Positions 16,505 through 25,080 of a stretch of 64,000 nucleotides of DNA are shown here, piece after piece. Location of the stretch: assembly GCF_050113635.1 (NCBI RefSeq), contig NZ_JBNJLT010000005.1, positions 248,001 through 312,000 on the forward strand, read 5' to 3'. Source of the stretch: Marinimicrobium sp050113635 (GTDB taxonomy: Bacteria > Pseudomonadota > Gammaproteobacteria > Pseudomonadales > Cellvibrionaceae). A program made the translations under genes and the position numbers. The first letter of the stretch is position 1; each line of letters begins with the position of its first letter. A model generated the notes under the pieces. That model was not told where the DNA came from. It ran no database searches and saw only the letters and a list, made by a program, of their open reading frames with translations.

Positions 16505-17302
16505 ATGAAAACTCTGGCCTTTGTAGGATGCGGAAAACTCTCCGACGTCGTGGTCAATGCAAAGTTAAATGGGCTTCTTCCGGAATATGCTTTGGTGGGT
16601 GCCTACTCAAGAAATAAAATTAACTCTCAGCGACTGTGTGAAAAAGTCAATGACTTTATAGGGGATCGTCATTGCGTTTCATGCCAATCCATTGATGAGC
16701 TTTTGACGCTAAACCCTGATTACATTGTAGAGGCAGCGTCGCCAGACGCTTTAAAAGAGTTTATCGTGCCTGCCTTGAAGCAAGGAACGTCCGTAATCAC
16801 CCTTTCCATTGGTGCTTTTGCTGATAAAGAATTCTACGAAAAAGTTCAGGAAGTTGCCAAGAAGTCAGCCTCAAAAGTTCATATTGTTTCGGGAGCGATA
16901 GGGGGCTTTGATGTGTTGAGCACCTTGACACTAATGGGAGCAAATGAAGCAAGCTTCGATACAGAGAAGGGCGCGAAATCGTTGAGGTCTTCGTCCATCT
17001 ACGACCCAGAGCTAGAAAGACAACAGAAAACGGTCTTTGAGGGGACTGCAGTTGAAGCCATTGAATGCTTTCCTACCCAAGTAAACGTTGCCGTTGCCGC
17101 CTCACTGGCTTCTGTCGGCCCTGAGAATATGAAAGTATCGATGACGTCAACCCCTAATTACGTGGGAGATGAGCACAAAATTCGTATTCAGGGTAATGGT
17201 ATTAGAGCCAGTATCAACGTGTATAGCAGTACCGCGCACATAGCCGGTTGGAGTGTGGTCTCCACACTTCGAAATATCGTTTCACCGATAAAGTTTGGAT
17301 AG
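16505..17302 (+). CDS. L-aspartate dehydrogenase-like protein
   Basis: Resembles L-aspartate dehydrogenase (DUF108 family), which makes iminoaspartate from aspartate with NAD(P). About 265 residues: Rossmann start LAFVGCGKLSDVV (GxGxL), PDYIVEAASPDALKEF, the family motif SGAIGGFDVLSTL, and a C-terminal TQVNVAVAASLASVGPE block. ATG at 16505 is the best start. It follows the hydroxyacid dehydrogenase by 106 nt on the same strand, so the two may work on one unknown metabolite. No nadA/nadC neighbour supports a classical NAD role. Confidence 0.72.
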   Translation: MKTLAFVGCGKLSDVVVNAKLNGLLPEYALVGAYSRNKINSQRLCEKVNDFIGDRHCVSCQSIDELLTLNPDYIVEAASPDALKEFIVPALKQGTSVITLSIGAFADKEFYEKVQEVAKKSASKVHIVSGAIGGFDVLSTLTLMGANEASFDTEKGAKSLRSSSIYDPELERQQKTVFEGTAVEAIECFPTQVNVAVAASLASVGPENMKVSMTSTPNYVGDEHKIRIQGNGIRASINVYSSTAHIAGWSVVSTLRNIVSPIKFG

Positions 17303-17432
17303 TGATTCTTCCAGCTCAGGCAATGGACTGCCTGAGCTCCGGTGCGACAGCCGGTGATTTTCAACCCACAATCAAACAGTCCGGTTTTTACCGGCACGTA
17401 ACCAGTGCAAGCCAACGTATTTCTCCAGATGG

Positions 17433-17846
17433 TCATTCTTTCTCGTTTTGATATTTATCAAAGTTGACGCCTGAAACCCTTAGAGGACGTTCTTCTTCCC
17501 CTATTGGCAAAGTCCAGATGATTTCTTCCCCCAAACGCATTCCGATAAGGGTAAACCCAAGTGACGAACAGATGCTTACCGGATGTCGGCTTGAAGTGAT
17601 GAGCTCTGGATTGCCTCGTTTGGCCGTCACCACAAAAGTGGTTATGCTTCCTGTTCCTAGGTCTTTAATCTCTACGATGGACCCTATTCTGACCAAATGA
17701 TGGGAGTAGAGGTCGTCGCTAACTACCGTAGAGTGGGCGAGTTTGATACGCCAATAATCGCATATAGAAGATCTTGTTAAATGGTTTTTAATATACTCGT
17801 AATCGCTTCGACACAGAACGGCGGTCGTGTTGATGGGTTTGAACAT
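17433..17846 (-). CDS. Rnk-like / GreA-GreB C-terminal domain protein
   Basis: 137 residues resembling Rnk (regulator of nucleoside diphosphate kinase): an N-terminal helical arm (YEYIKNHL), then a FKBP-like GreA/GreB C-terminal fold with VRIGSIVEIKDLGTGSITTFVVT, ISICSSLGFTLIGMRLGEEIIW and an end near VSGVNF. Rnk proteins bind RNA polymerase near the secondary channel. The long N-terminal coiled coil of GreA is absent. It is convergent with the dehydrogenase pair and AT-rich like them. Confidence 0.7.
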   Translation of the reverse strand: MFKPINTTAVLCRSDYEYIKNHLTRSSICDYWRIKLAHSTVVSDDLYSHHLVRIGSIVEIKDLGTGSITTFVVTAKRGNPELITSSRHPVSICSSLGFTLIGMRLGEEIIWTLPIGEEERPLRVSGVNFDKYQNEKE

Positions 17847-18016
17847 AGTGTTTCACCAGGGGTATAACAGGTGGCGGCGGTGGCCGCCATCTTTGGCTAC
17901 AACTCGGCCAGCACGTACCATATTACCGAGGTAATGGTATGCTTGGGCGAAATTTACAAAAGCCACTAACGACTGAGCTGGGATAAACAGTTTAGCTGTT
18001 GCGTATAGAAGAGGGG
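17847..18016. other. Intergenic stretch upstream of Rnk-like gene
   Basis: Contains GGCGGC..GCCGCC (17874-17889), a short GC palindrome, and the promoter region of the Rnk-like gene. No reading frame of note. Confidence 0.35.
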
Positions 18017-18068
18017 CCGAGTGCGTTCTGCACTCGGGTTAGACGGGAAAAGCTGGAGAGGTCCTCCA
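18017..18068 (+). repeat. Double-hairpin element B
   Basis: Stem CCGAGTGC/GCACTCGG (18017-18024, 18030-18037) followed, after a GTTAGACGGGAAAAGC linker, by stem TGGAG/CTCCA (18054-18068). It is a diverged direct repeat of element A at 15185-15236: stems are kept while loops differ. Together they bracket the dehydrogenase pair and Rnk-like gene (2.8 kb). Confidence 0.45.
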
Positions 18069-18312
18069 AATGAAGATCTGTCTGTTCTTAAACATGACCC
18101 AAAACCAAAAAAATGAGCTTGATTGTCGAAGATAGTACTAAAACCTAGAATAAAGTCAAACCTATTGCTATCCTTAAACAGGAACGCGCAAAGCACTCAC
18201 CACAAACCTCAAAGAAAAAATAAAGCCCAAATCCGATCCGACCGCTGCAATCAAACTTCAACGCAAAGCCAAGGAGCTATGATGATTTCTGGTGTATGAG
18301 CTGAGAAAAGAA

Positions 18313-18371
18313 GCGGTGTATCCTGTTGATTGATCTTGGCGGATCAACAATCAACACAGGAGATACACCGC
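18313..18371 (+). promoter_or_regulatory. Inverted repeat masking transposase ribosome site
   Basis: GCGGTGTATC (18313-18322) pairs with GATACACCGC (18362-18371), and TTGATTGATC pairs with GATCAACAATCAA nearby. The AGGAG before the ATG at 18372 falls inside the right arm, so read-through transcripts would hide it, a known way for insertion sequences to limit their transposase. Confidence 0.5.
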
Positions 18372-18845
18372 ATGATCGATGGTAATATTCTTGACCTGAA
18401 AACGCCAGCCCAAGACCCGCTGAATGAGCTGCTCAAGCACGGCGCTCAGCAACTGTTGGCAAAGGCCGTTGAGGCGGAGCTGGCCGAGCTTCTGGATCAG
18501 CATTCAGACCTCCGGGTGGAGGGCAGGCAAGCGGTTGTGCGCAACGGCTATTTGCCGGAGCGCACGGTGCAGACCGGACTTGGAGATTTACCGGTCAAAG
18601 TGCCCAAGGTGCGGGACCGTTCCGGCAGCGGTATCAAGTTCAACAGCAGCCTGGTGCCACCGTACTTGAAGCGCACCAAGGCCATGGCGTACAAACTCAT
18701 CGTCGCGGCCCAGAAAAAATGGCGGCGGTTACGAGGCTACAAGCTGTTAGCCGATGTCATTCAGGGAGTTAAATTCAAGGATGGTGAACGTGTAGAGCCG
18801 GATCGACAGCAGGGGCACGCTGAAAAGGCTGTACACCAGATTTGA
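18372..18845 (+). pseudogene. IS256-family transposase, in-frame internal deletion
   Basis: 157 residues against about 400 in intact members. Residues 1 to about 100 match the family's N-terminal part (PLNELLKHGAQQLLAKAVEAE, then VPKVRDRSGSGIKF and PPYLKRTK); then the chain jumps to the C-terminal part (LIVAAQKKWRRLRGYKLLAD, GVKFKDGE). The central part with all DDE catalytic residues is gone, yet the frame is kept. ATG at 18372 has AGGAG upstream. The product might still bind the ends, but cannot cut. Confidence 0.8.
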
Positions 18846-19000
18846 CTATAGCTCGTACCATAGTTGTTGCATGCCCATTTTCTTGCGGTTTTTCTTAAGG
18901 TGCTACGACCAAGCACATTCTGATGTCTTTGCCGTTTGGCGCAAGAATCATTAAAATACCAATCGACACCGATTACCCCCTGAAAGACACGGATATTTGA

Positions 19001-19489
19001 ATGCCCGATCAACGACTAACTGAAACCCGCGGAATCGTTAAATCCTATAAGCCACTTACCAAAACGCAGACTCATATAGAACTACGCGATAAGCCTGGCG
19101 TTTATCATCTGTCGATCAGCCAATACTGGTCACTAAGCACTGGGGATGATATCTCACTCATCTGTGAGGAAAATAACGGCGCTGGGTTCGTCGGTTGCCT
19201 TGCCTACAGAAATCACACCAAGGGCATCAGTGGCTGGCTGGAGGGGATGCCGAAAGGTTTTTTCACGGTGAATTCACAAGAAAACTCTGGCTTCCACGCA
19301 CTAGGAATGGTTCTTATTGTGGCGGGCGTGCTGATCAGCTTGACCGTGGTCGGTGCGATCATAGGGATTCCACTGATTTTTATTGGCAGGCAGTTTCGGA
19401 AACCATTCAAGGCGCTAAACTCCATTTTTCCCCGGGACGAATCCCGAGAGAAACTCCTCCAGCAGGCCCGCGAGCTAGTCCAGCAGTAG
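19001..19489 (+). CDS. Membrane protein, unknown
   Basis: 162 residues: an N-terminal soluble beta-rich domain of about 95 residues (TRGIVKSYKPLTKTQTHIEL start), then two hydrophobic helices in tandem (ALGMVLIVAGVLISLTVVG and AIIGIPLIFIGRQF), then a charged helical tail. No family is recognised. The ribosome site is weak. It is the last gene before dif (48 nt downstream of its stop). Confidence 0.6.
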   Translation: MPDQRLTETRGIVKSYKPLTKTQTHIELRDKPGVYHLSISQYWSLSTGDDISLICEENNGAGFVGCLAYRNHTKGISGWLEGMPKGFFTVNSQENSGFHALGMVLIVAGVLISLTVVGAIIGIPLIFIGRQFRKPFKALNSIFPRDESREKLLQQARELVQQ

Positions 19490-19536
19490 AAAGGGGTAAC
19501 AGTCTGGGGCTGGAGGGTTCCTGCCGATGCGCCATA

Positions 19537-19564
19537 CATTCGCATAATGTATATTATGTTAAAT
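19537..19564 (+). other. dif: dif: chromosome dimer resolution site
   Basis: The 28 bp match the E. coli dif site at 25 positions: the XerC arm ends CGCATAA (19541-19547), the centre is TGTATA (19548-19553) and the XerD arm is TTATGTTAAAT (19554-19564). The three differences are in the first four bases, which vary in gammaproteobacteria. XerC/XerD act here, under FtsK control, to split chromosome dimers at the terminus. The two arms are TAA...TTA inverted halves as required. It places the window at the replication terminus. Confidence 0.93.
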
Positions 19565-20013
19565 AATGTGTTGTCCTTTAAAACAATGCAAGCCCTTGCT
19601 ATGTCATTTCAATGTGAGACTGAGATTCGGTCTCACCACCATTTGAAAAGCGTATTATGGGAAAAACACCTTATGTGACAATAAGTTACATGGTTTTGCA
19701 GCGCAAAATTACCCGATCTTGTATCAGTTCGACCATGCGTTCATGTCCTCGCTAAAAAGCGTTCAGCGCTCATTCCCGATACACTGCCCTACCGCCTTTT
19801 GCTGCTCTCTCAGAGGTTAGGTCTGGCCCTGAACTCGGCGTTTTCTGTGCACAGGTGCTTACAGGCCGTCTTTCCTACATTCAAGAGTGTCTAACTGGCT
19901 GCATTCGGCCAATAGCGGACATTCTTTGTTGATCAAAGGGAAACTTCAATATGGCTTCTATTAATATTATCACTATAAGGCACTTGTTAATCGGACATTC
20001 CTGATTTAGGGTG
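19565..20013. other. Non-coding region right of dif
   Basis: No gene seen in these 449 nt. It contains GAGACTGAGATTCGGTCTC (19615-19633, a GAGAC/GTCTC stem) and a motif at 19897-19924 related to that at 24760-24785 on the far side of the STAND gene. It may hold the 3' end and terminator of the STAND transcript. Confidence 0.4.
19897..19924 (-). repeat. GTCCGCTATTGGCCGAA motif, copy 1
   Basis: On the minus strand this reads GAATGTCCGCTATTGGCCGA followed by ATGCAGCC. The copy at 24760-24785 shares the GTCCGCT..GG.CGAA.GC core. The pair brackets the STAND gene region. Confidence 0.35.
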
Positions 20014-22239
20014 TCACAATATGTTCTCTCGTGACATATACCCGATGACAGAACCCTTCTCTACCAAGAATTCCAATATTACCAAAACCTCTTCTTTCAA
20101 TTGCTTTGTCCTTCGAATTTTTTCACGCTCTTTGTAGATATACTTTCTGACGAGACTTTCTAGGTAATAAACTGTGTTGGCTTCGAGCTTGGCTTCCCAC
20201 AATCCTTCGTTGTTAGTCAACATTTCAGACAACCAGGCTATACCGGGATTGAGATACCGACTAGCGACGTTATTCAGCGATTTAGCCAGAGCGTACAACG
20301 TTGATGGGCAATGACCAATATTCTTGACTATTTTTGAGAAAAATTGGTTATTGCTATCTTTGAATGTATGCCAATCAGTAGCTGTTTCTTTCCAAGGAAC
20401 TCGTGCAAATAAATAGCTTTCTATAATTCTATCCACATACCAGTATCCATCCCCATCCTTACAAAGATTAACCATCTTCTCTAAAAATAGATTCCAGACC
20501 TTCCAGAAATTATCGTAGGTATCCAATCTATCTTCAGCTAAAATGAATTCGTTAAATAAATCCGAGATAGGCTCCGATCCGTTGAATTCATCAAGAAATG
20601 GTTTCAAATAATTGGGAATGTCTTGCTCTGAAGCATTAAGAACAAAATACGAAAACCTTTCCAAAAAGGCATGGCGGACTGAATAGTCTATTTTATCTTC
20701 TCGCTCACGAGATAACAGAGGAGCTGCAAATGTGGCGATTACGGATAACGCAATCTGTTTATGTATAGCATTGTCCGTTTTCATGGGAATCAATTGAAAA
20801 CCCGTATTTAATATATGTAGATCAGTTTTATTAAGCTCCTTTAAGTCATCTATCGAAACCGTATTTCCGATTACTTTTTGCAGGTCGTGTTCATACTCCT
20901 TGAAGAAATTCTCGCTGAGCTTTTGTTCGTCAATGTCATAGACTCCTTTTTCGTAGCCCTCATTGCGAATTTTTATTCTCAAATCTTCATACTTTGGTTT
21001 GAGCATAAAATATCCAATCAAGAGAGACTGCATATCTTCAAAATGGTAATCCCATAACTTATGAATCGCCATACTAGGATAGATAGAATACTTACCCCCT
21101 CCCATACCAATAGGGTAATCATCAAACAATGTTAGGAGTAATAATACTTTTATGCCATCCCGCTCCGTTGGAAAATTCTGAAATACTACTGGTAACGCTG
21201 AAATGGCCGACGTGGTTCCGTCTGATATCTGATATCGGTAATTAGGCATCAGTGGCATCTTCGAATACTCCAAAACAATATCTTTACAGTATTCTCTCTC
21301 TTCTTTTGAAAGCTGATTAAAATACTCAATAATCAGGATGGAGCAAACATCCGCCGGTATGGCGCTATTAAATAAATTGAAACTTTCATCAGCACCCGAA
21401 TTGAGCCTCTCGATTATTTCCTTGGTTTCTTTTAAGGCTAGTTGAGGGTCCTTCTCGTACTGCTCATATTGTTTAGAGCGTTCGTCCTTGTCCTTTCTAT
21501 AGCTTGCCCATAACTTCAGAGAAGTGTATCTCATCGGCTCGGTACTTTTCTTTAATGATGCTTCACTGTACTCCTTGAGCTTAGGATCAATTTCCGGATT
21601 AAAAGATATCTCGACCCCCCCTTTTTTCTCTTCGGTGGAAACCTTCATCTTTCGGCGATCCATCCTCGCCAGGAAAATCCTCCAGGTCTTATCAGCCCCG
21701 GTTTCTTGATCTTCATCTGGAAGCTGGCTATAGTATTTGTCGAAGATATCCCATAAAACCTTCTGCCTTTTCTCAGCTTCCTCTTCAGAAGTATCCTCAC
21801 TTCTGAAAACCTGATAACTCAAAGCAAGCTGTTCAAGAGATTTTTTTCTGTGAGGATCATCGCAAGCCTTTATTCTGGCTTGTTCATGGAGAGCATTCTT
21901 GTAGTTTGCGCCTCCAAAACTATCTCTCAGCGAAATAAGTAAGCTCTTGTGTGACTGATCCAGCACTAATCTATTCATGTCAAAATGGAATAAATCCTTT
22001 GTCTGGAAAAGTATTTTAGCGACATTAAACGTCTTCTCCGGGAAAGCCAGCACAATGCTTGTCACCACTGCTGAAATGGATGCTGATTTAGTATTACGCA
22101 GAAGATAAAGAAGCCAGCTTTCCAATATTTCGGAATCCACGTCTTTCCAGTGATCAAGAAAAAACTTTTCTAAACGAACACCATAACCGGTTGCATATAT
22201 ATTGCCTGACAAACTCCCCTTCTTCGATAAACACATCAA
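20014..22239 (-). CDS. STAND NTPase, C-terminal part (frame-shifted)
   Basis: Up to 741 residues with no recognised domain: a mainly alpha-helical, charged protein of the kind forming sensor or scaffold parts of large STAND ATPases. It begins inside the 3' end of the upstream gene (86-nt overlap) in the +1 frame, and the putative start has no ribosome site. If one TA unit is restored in the tract at 22195-22202, the frames join and read QYIYATGYGVRLEKFFLDHW without interruption. I therefore take it as the second half of one protein of roughly 1,550 residues. AT-rich and out of character with the core genome. Two separate genes remain possible. Confidence 0.6.
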   Translation of the reverse strand: MMCLSKKGSLSGNIYATGYGVRLEKFFLDHWKDVDSEILESWLLYLLRNTKSASISAVVTSIVLAFPEKTFNVAKILFQTKDLFHFDMNRLVLDQSHKSLLISLRDSFGGANYKNALHEQARIKACDDPHRKKSLEQLALSYQVFRSEDTSEEEAEKRQKVLWDIFDKYYSQLPDEDQETGADKTWRIFLARMDRRKMKVSTEEKKGGVEISFNPEIDPKLKEYSEASLKKSTEPMRYTSLKLWASYRKDKDERSKQYEQYEKDPQLALKETKEIIERLNSGADESFNLFNSAIPADVCSILIIEYFNQLSKEEREYCKDIVLEYSKMPLMPNYRYQISDGTTSAISALPVVFQNFPTERDGIKVLLLLTLFDDYPIGMGGGKYSIYPSMAIHKLWDYHFEDMQSLLIGYFMLKPKYEDLRIKIRNEGYEKGVYDIDEQKLSENFFKEYEHDLQKVIGNTVSIDDLKELNKTDLHILNTGFQLIPMKTDNAIHKQIALSVIATFAAPLLSREREDKIDYSVRHAFLERFSYFVLNASEQDIPNYLKPFLDEFNGSEPISDLFNEFILAEDRLDTYDNFWKVWNLFLEKMVNLCKDGDGYWYVDRIIESYLFARVPWKETATDWHTFKDSNNQFFSKIVKNIGHCPSTLYALAKSLNNVASRYLNPGIAWLSEMLTNNEGLWEAKLEANTVYYLESLVRKYIYKEREKIRRTKQLKEEVLVILEFLVEKGSVIGYMSRENIL

Positions 22240-24670
22240 TTTCTTCTATTTCATTTCCAGCAAGTCGAGAGTGAGCAAAACATTCCGTTGTCTTATTTGT
22301 AAAATCCACAATGAAATCGATGGTTTTTTGTAGCGCTGACTGTAGCAACCAATAGATGGGGGTCTGATACGGACTTTCAGGAAAGTAATCGTGATGAGAG
22401 CCACTCAGGCAAAACTCATCTTCAACGTCCATCCTACTATAAAAACTTCCTTTTTTCTGAGGCTGACAATACCAAAACAGATCAGCAATCTGTAAGACAT
22501 ATTCTGGAAGAGTTATCCAGACAGGCTGAGAATCCATATCTGTCAGGATTGCTTTCATTAAATCGCAAAATGGATCTCTATGGTTGTTCCATCGATTTTT
22601 TATAACATCTCCGAATATTTCTTCTATCTCCGGTTTAATCATGCCTGCCCCATGGAGGATAGTTTGTAATAAATTTTCCTTATAGTCCCCCCGAGACAAA
22701 TAGACATCCTCTTCGATGGTCCATTGATAATACCTAAGAGCTATCAGGCTAGATAACCGGGTCGTCTCACCCTCTTTGGATTTTTTGTTCCACTCATGTA
22801 TCACCGGCAATACGTAGTTAATATTTTTGACACCTATCTCGTCTAAATTATCGTAGATGAAACGAATCGCGCTCTCCCAGCCCATTCCCTTCGGCTTGGT
22901 CAATACGAACTTAATGGAAAGAAGGTTTGAGTCATTAACTCCCAGTAGCTTGAGAATATCGTAATCAATTTCCATGCAAGCTAACCTTAGCAAGAAGGTC
23001 AGTCTTTTTAACAATCTCTGATCGTTACTAATCAAATCTTCCTTGAACGATTCAAAAACTATTTCTGAGTGGTTGGAGAGCAAGACGGATATCCATAGCT
23101 CATCTTTCCAAAAGTTGGAGATGTCATCACTCTGAATTACTTCGACTATAAATTTCCTTATGGACTGCCAATCGAATAGCAAACGTTCTGACACCCAATT
23201 TCGAAAACTGCGACGGACTGGCAGAGACGCTCCGATCTTTTCAAAGAAGTCCTTGTTGTTCACCTTGCGTATGTATTCGACGGCAATCTTCTTTTCTAAC
23301 GCCCATTCCTCGTAAATATCGTGTGTAATAAAGTGGCCAGCTGTCTCATAACCAAAAATTCCGTCATTGACTAATGCATCTAAAACTTTCGAATCGCAGG
23401 ATGGGGTGACAAAGAATTGCCCCTCACCAGCCCTCTGAAACGCCGTTGATAAGAAACATTGTTCTCTGGCCGGATTCGTTTTAACAACTATCCTGTTCCA
23501 TAGCTTTTCTTTGAAACTTACATAGTCGATATTCTCGCCAGTATAGAACTTTAAATATTCGCACAGATAGAAAGGATTTGTGATCAGCTCTAACAGCCTC
23601 ACATCTTTAGGAAGGTTGAAACCATTTGCATATGCTATTTCTGATAATTCTTTCTGACTCGGATTGCCTATACTAAAGTTGCTTGGCCTTATCTTATAGA
23701 TATCAATAAAGTCATAATTCAAATCTGACAAATAGTTGTTTCTAGTGGTGAAGATTATTTTCCAACTATCTTTTATTAAAATCGTTAGGAATTCCTTAAA
23801 AGGATCGGTGTTGGTCAAGTCCAAAAGCTTTTCAGCAGAATCAACGACAATGATTTTGTGTGTTTCCTTTCGGTGAGCGGCTGAAAAATCCTCTAAGCTA
23901 TATTCCTTAAATAGGTCACTAATACTGTCCTTATTGAATTCGCTAGCCTTAAAGACATAAAAAGGAATACTATCTTTCTCTATTTCGTGAAGCTTCTTGA
24001 TGATCGCTGTTTTCCCGACGCCACCCACGCCGCTTACGATGAGAATCTGCTTTTGATCCATGTTTTCACGCAGACTCTCTAAGAGATAAGATCTGTCTAT
24101 CTCGATCTTTTTATCGTTGAAACCCATATCAGTTTGAATTTCACTCAGAACATTCGATGTGTGCCTCCGCTTCTCTTCCAATAGATCAAAGATGCTTTTA
24201 TCTGGGGAGAAAAAGTGTTTTGAAAATATCTCATTATCAACTGTTACAAATGGAGACTCAAAAAAGCTTGCTGTTCTCCACTCTATCTCTATGCCTGATG
24301 CTTTTGCTTTATTTTCGACTGCTTTCTTGGTCTCTGAATCATTTTCCTTCTTACCTTGTCCCCATTCCTGGTTGGTGTAGAAAATGATCTTTGTTAGGTC
24401 TTGATAATTGTTTTTGCTTTTGGCAACCATCTCTATCAGCTCAGACTTATGGTCTGACAACTTAGTGTCATAGAATTTGGATTGCCAGCCGACTACTTCT
24501 TCGCCCTTAGCGATCGGATTAGTCTCTATTCCAGACTGGTTTTTATATCTAAAAATGCCCGCCGGAGCCTTGAATTCTTGGCAGAACAGTGAATAACAGA
24601 ACCACTCAAAATTCGATTGAGGGTTTTCGCTGAACTTAACTTTAAAACTGTCCCAGTTTGGTTTAATCAC
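22154..24670 (-). CDS. STAND NTPase with Mrr-like nuclease domain (Avs-like defence protein), N-terminal part
   Basis: 838 residues. Residues 1-130 look like a PD-(D/E)xK (Mrr-like) nuclease domain: NFEWFCYSLFCQEF, GIET (Glu49) and WQSKFY (Q-x-K, Lys65). A P-loop ATPase follows: Walker A GVGGVGKT (214-221), Walker B IIVVDSAE (273-280) and IIFTTRN (305-311). Residues beyond 400 are helical. This order (nuclease, STAND ATPase, long sensor) is that of Avs anti-phage proteins, closest by eye to the Mrr-bearing Avs types. GTG at 24670 is used. The frame ends in SFRKVFS after an apparent 2-bp loss; see the overlapping downstream frame. Family level fairly sure, Avs subtype not. Confidence 0.7.
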   Translation of the reverse strand: MIKPNWDSFKVKFSENPQSNFEWFCYSLFCQEFKAPAGIFRYKNQSGIETNPIAKGEEVVGWQSKFYDTKLSDHKSELIEMVAKSKNNYQDLTKIIFYTNQEWGQGKKENDSETKKAVENKAKASGIEIEWRTASFFESPFVTVDNEIFSKHFFSPDKSIFDLLEEKRRHTSNVLSEIQTDMGFNDKKIEIDRSYLLESLRENMDQKQILIVSGVGGVGKTAIIKKLHEIEKDSIPFYVFKASEFNKDSISDLFKEYSLEDFSAAHRKETHKIIVVDSAEKLLDLTNTDPFKEFLTILIKDSWKIIFTTRNNYLSDLNYDFIDIYKIRPSNFSIGNPSQKELSEIAYANGFNLPKDVRLLELITNPFYLCEYLKFYTGENIDYVSFKEKLWNRIVVKTNPAREQCFLSTAFQRAGEGQFFVTPSCDSKVLDALVNDGIFGYETAGHFITHDIYEEWALEKKIAVEYIRKVNNKDFFEKIGASLPVRRSFRNWVSERLLFDWQSIRKFIVEVIQSDDISNFWKDELWISVLLSNHSEIVFESFKEDLISNDQRLLKRLTFLLRLACMEIDYDILKLLGVNDSNLLSIKFVLTKPKGMGWESAIRFIYDNLDEIGVKNINYVLPVIHEWNKKSKEGETTRLSSLIALRYYQWTIEEDVYLSRGDYKENLLQTILHGAGMIKPEIEEIFGDVIKNRWNNHRDPFCDLMKAILTDMDSQPVWITLPEYVLQIADLFWYCQPQKKGSFYSRMDVEDEFCLSGSHHDYFPESPYQTPIYWLLQSALQKTIDFIVDFTNKTTECFAHSRLAGNEIEEIDVFIEEGEFVRQYICNRLWCSFRKVFS
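22195..22202 (-). other. TA tract at the frame break
   Basis: Four TA units lie in the overlap of the two STAND frames. Adding one TA keeps codons CAA TAT ATA TAT GCA and merges both frames. It could be a slippage (phase-variable) site, a fixed mutation or a sequencing error. Confidence 0.5.
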
Positions 24671-25080
24671 TTATTCTTTCTCTTGATATGTTTGGGTATT
24701 TTAGAATCCCGTTAGCTATCAGAAACAGGTTATTTAGGCTGAAGAATATAATTTTCAAACGTCCGCTTTGGGTCGAAAGCGGACGAACCAAGCCAGTATT
24801 TATAGCCCACACTTTTCACGGTGAAACGAAAATAAGAATGCATGCACGACTCAGAAGATCTGGCCTCGAGTTATTCTTTCATTTATAAAGCATCATAACC
24901 TTTTGATTTATAAGAAAATAATGTTATTTCATTGCATGAAACAATGCCTTTCTGTTTAAATTGTGCGCTATTTCTCAGACAAATTAAATACACCGCTCTC
25001 ACAGTAAAGAAAAGAACAGGTTGGATATCTAATTTACGTATCCCCCTGACCGTGTAACGAGGTTAGGTATTAGCCCCCCC
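24671..25080. other. AT-rich intergenic region upstream of STAND gene
   Basis: 410 nt without a convincing gene. It carries the palindrome at 24760-24785 and long A/T runs around 24890-25010 where a promoter for the STAND gene could lie. The border to GC-rich core falls near 25070. Confidence 0.4.
24760..24785. repeat. CGTCCGCTTT palindrome, copy 2
   Basis: CGTCCGCTTT (24760-24769) and AAAGCGGACG (24776-24785) form a perfect 10-bp stem with loop GGGTCG. Core shared with 19897-19924. Confidence 0.45.

Larger units (their letters stand above)
18274..18854 (+). mobile_element. IS256-family element, internally deleted (581 bp)
   Basis: Left end starts GAGCTAT...CTGGTGTA (18274-18296) and right end TGTACACCAG...ATAGCTC (18830-18854) are inverted copies with mismatches in the middle. 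Between them lies only the two ends of an IS256 transposase joined in frame. A full element would be about 1.3 kb. No target duplication could be recognised. Such short derivatives move only with help in trans. Confidence 0.75.

Noticed and set aside
15185..18068. Double-hairpin elements as integron attC sites
   Set aside because: GTTAGAC at 18038 fits the GTTRRRY core, but no RYYYAAC partner precedes it at the right distance and copy A has GTTAAGA.
24688..24888. 66-codon frame upstream of the STAND gene
   Set aside because: No ribosome site, runs through the palindrome at 24760-24785 and resembles no protein.
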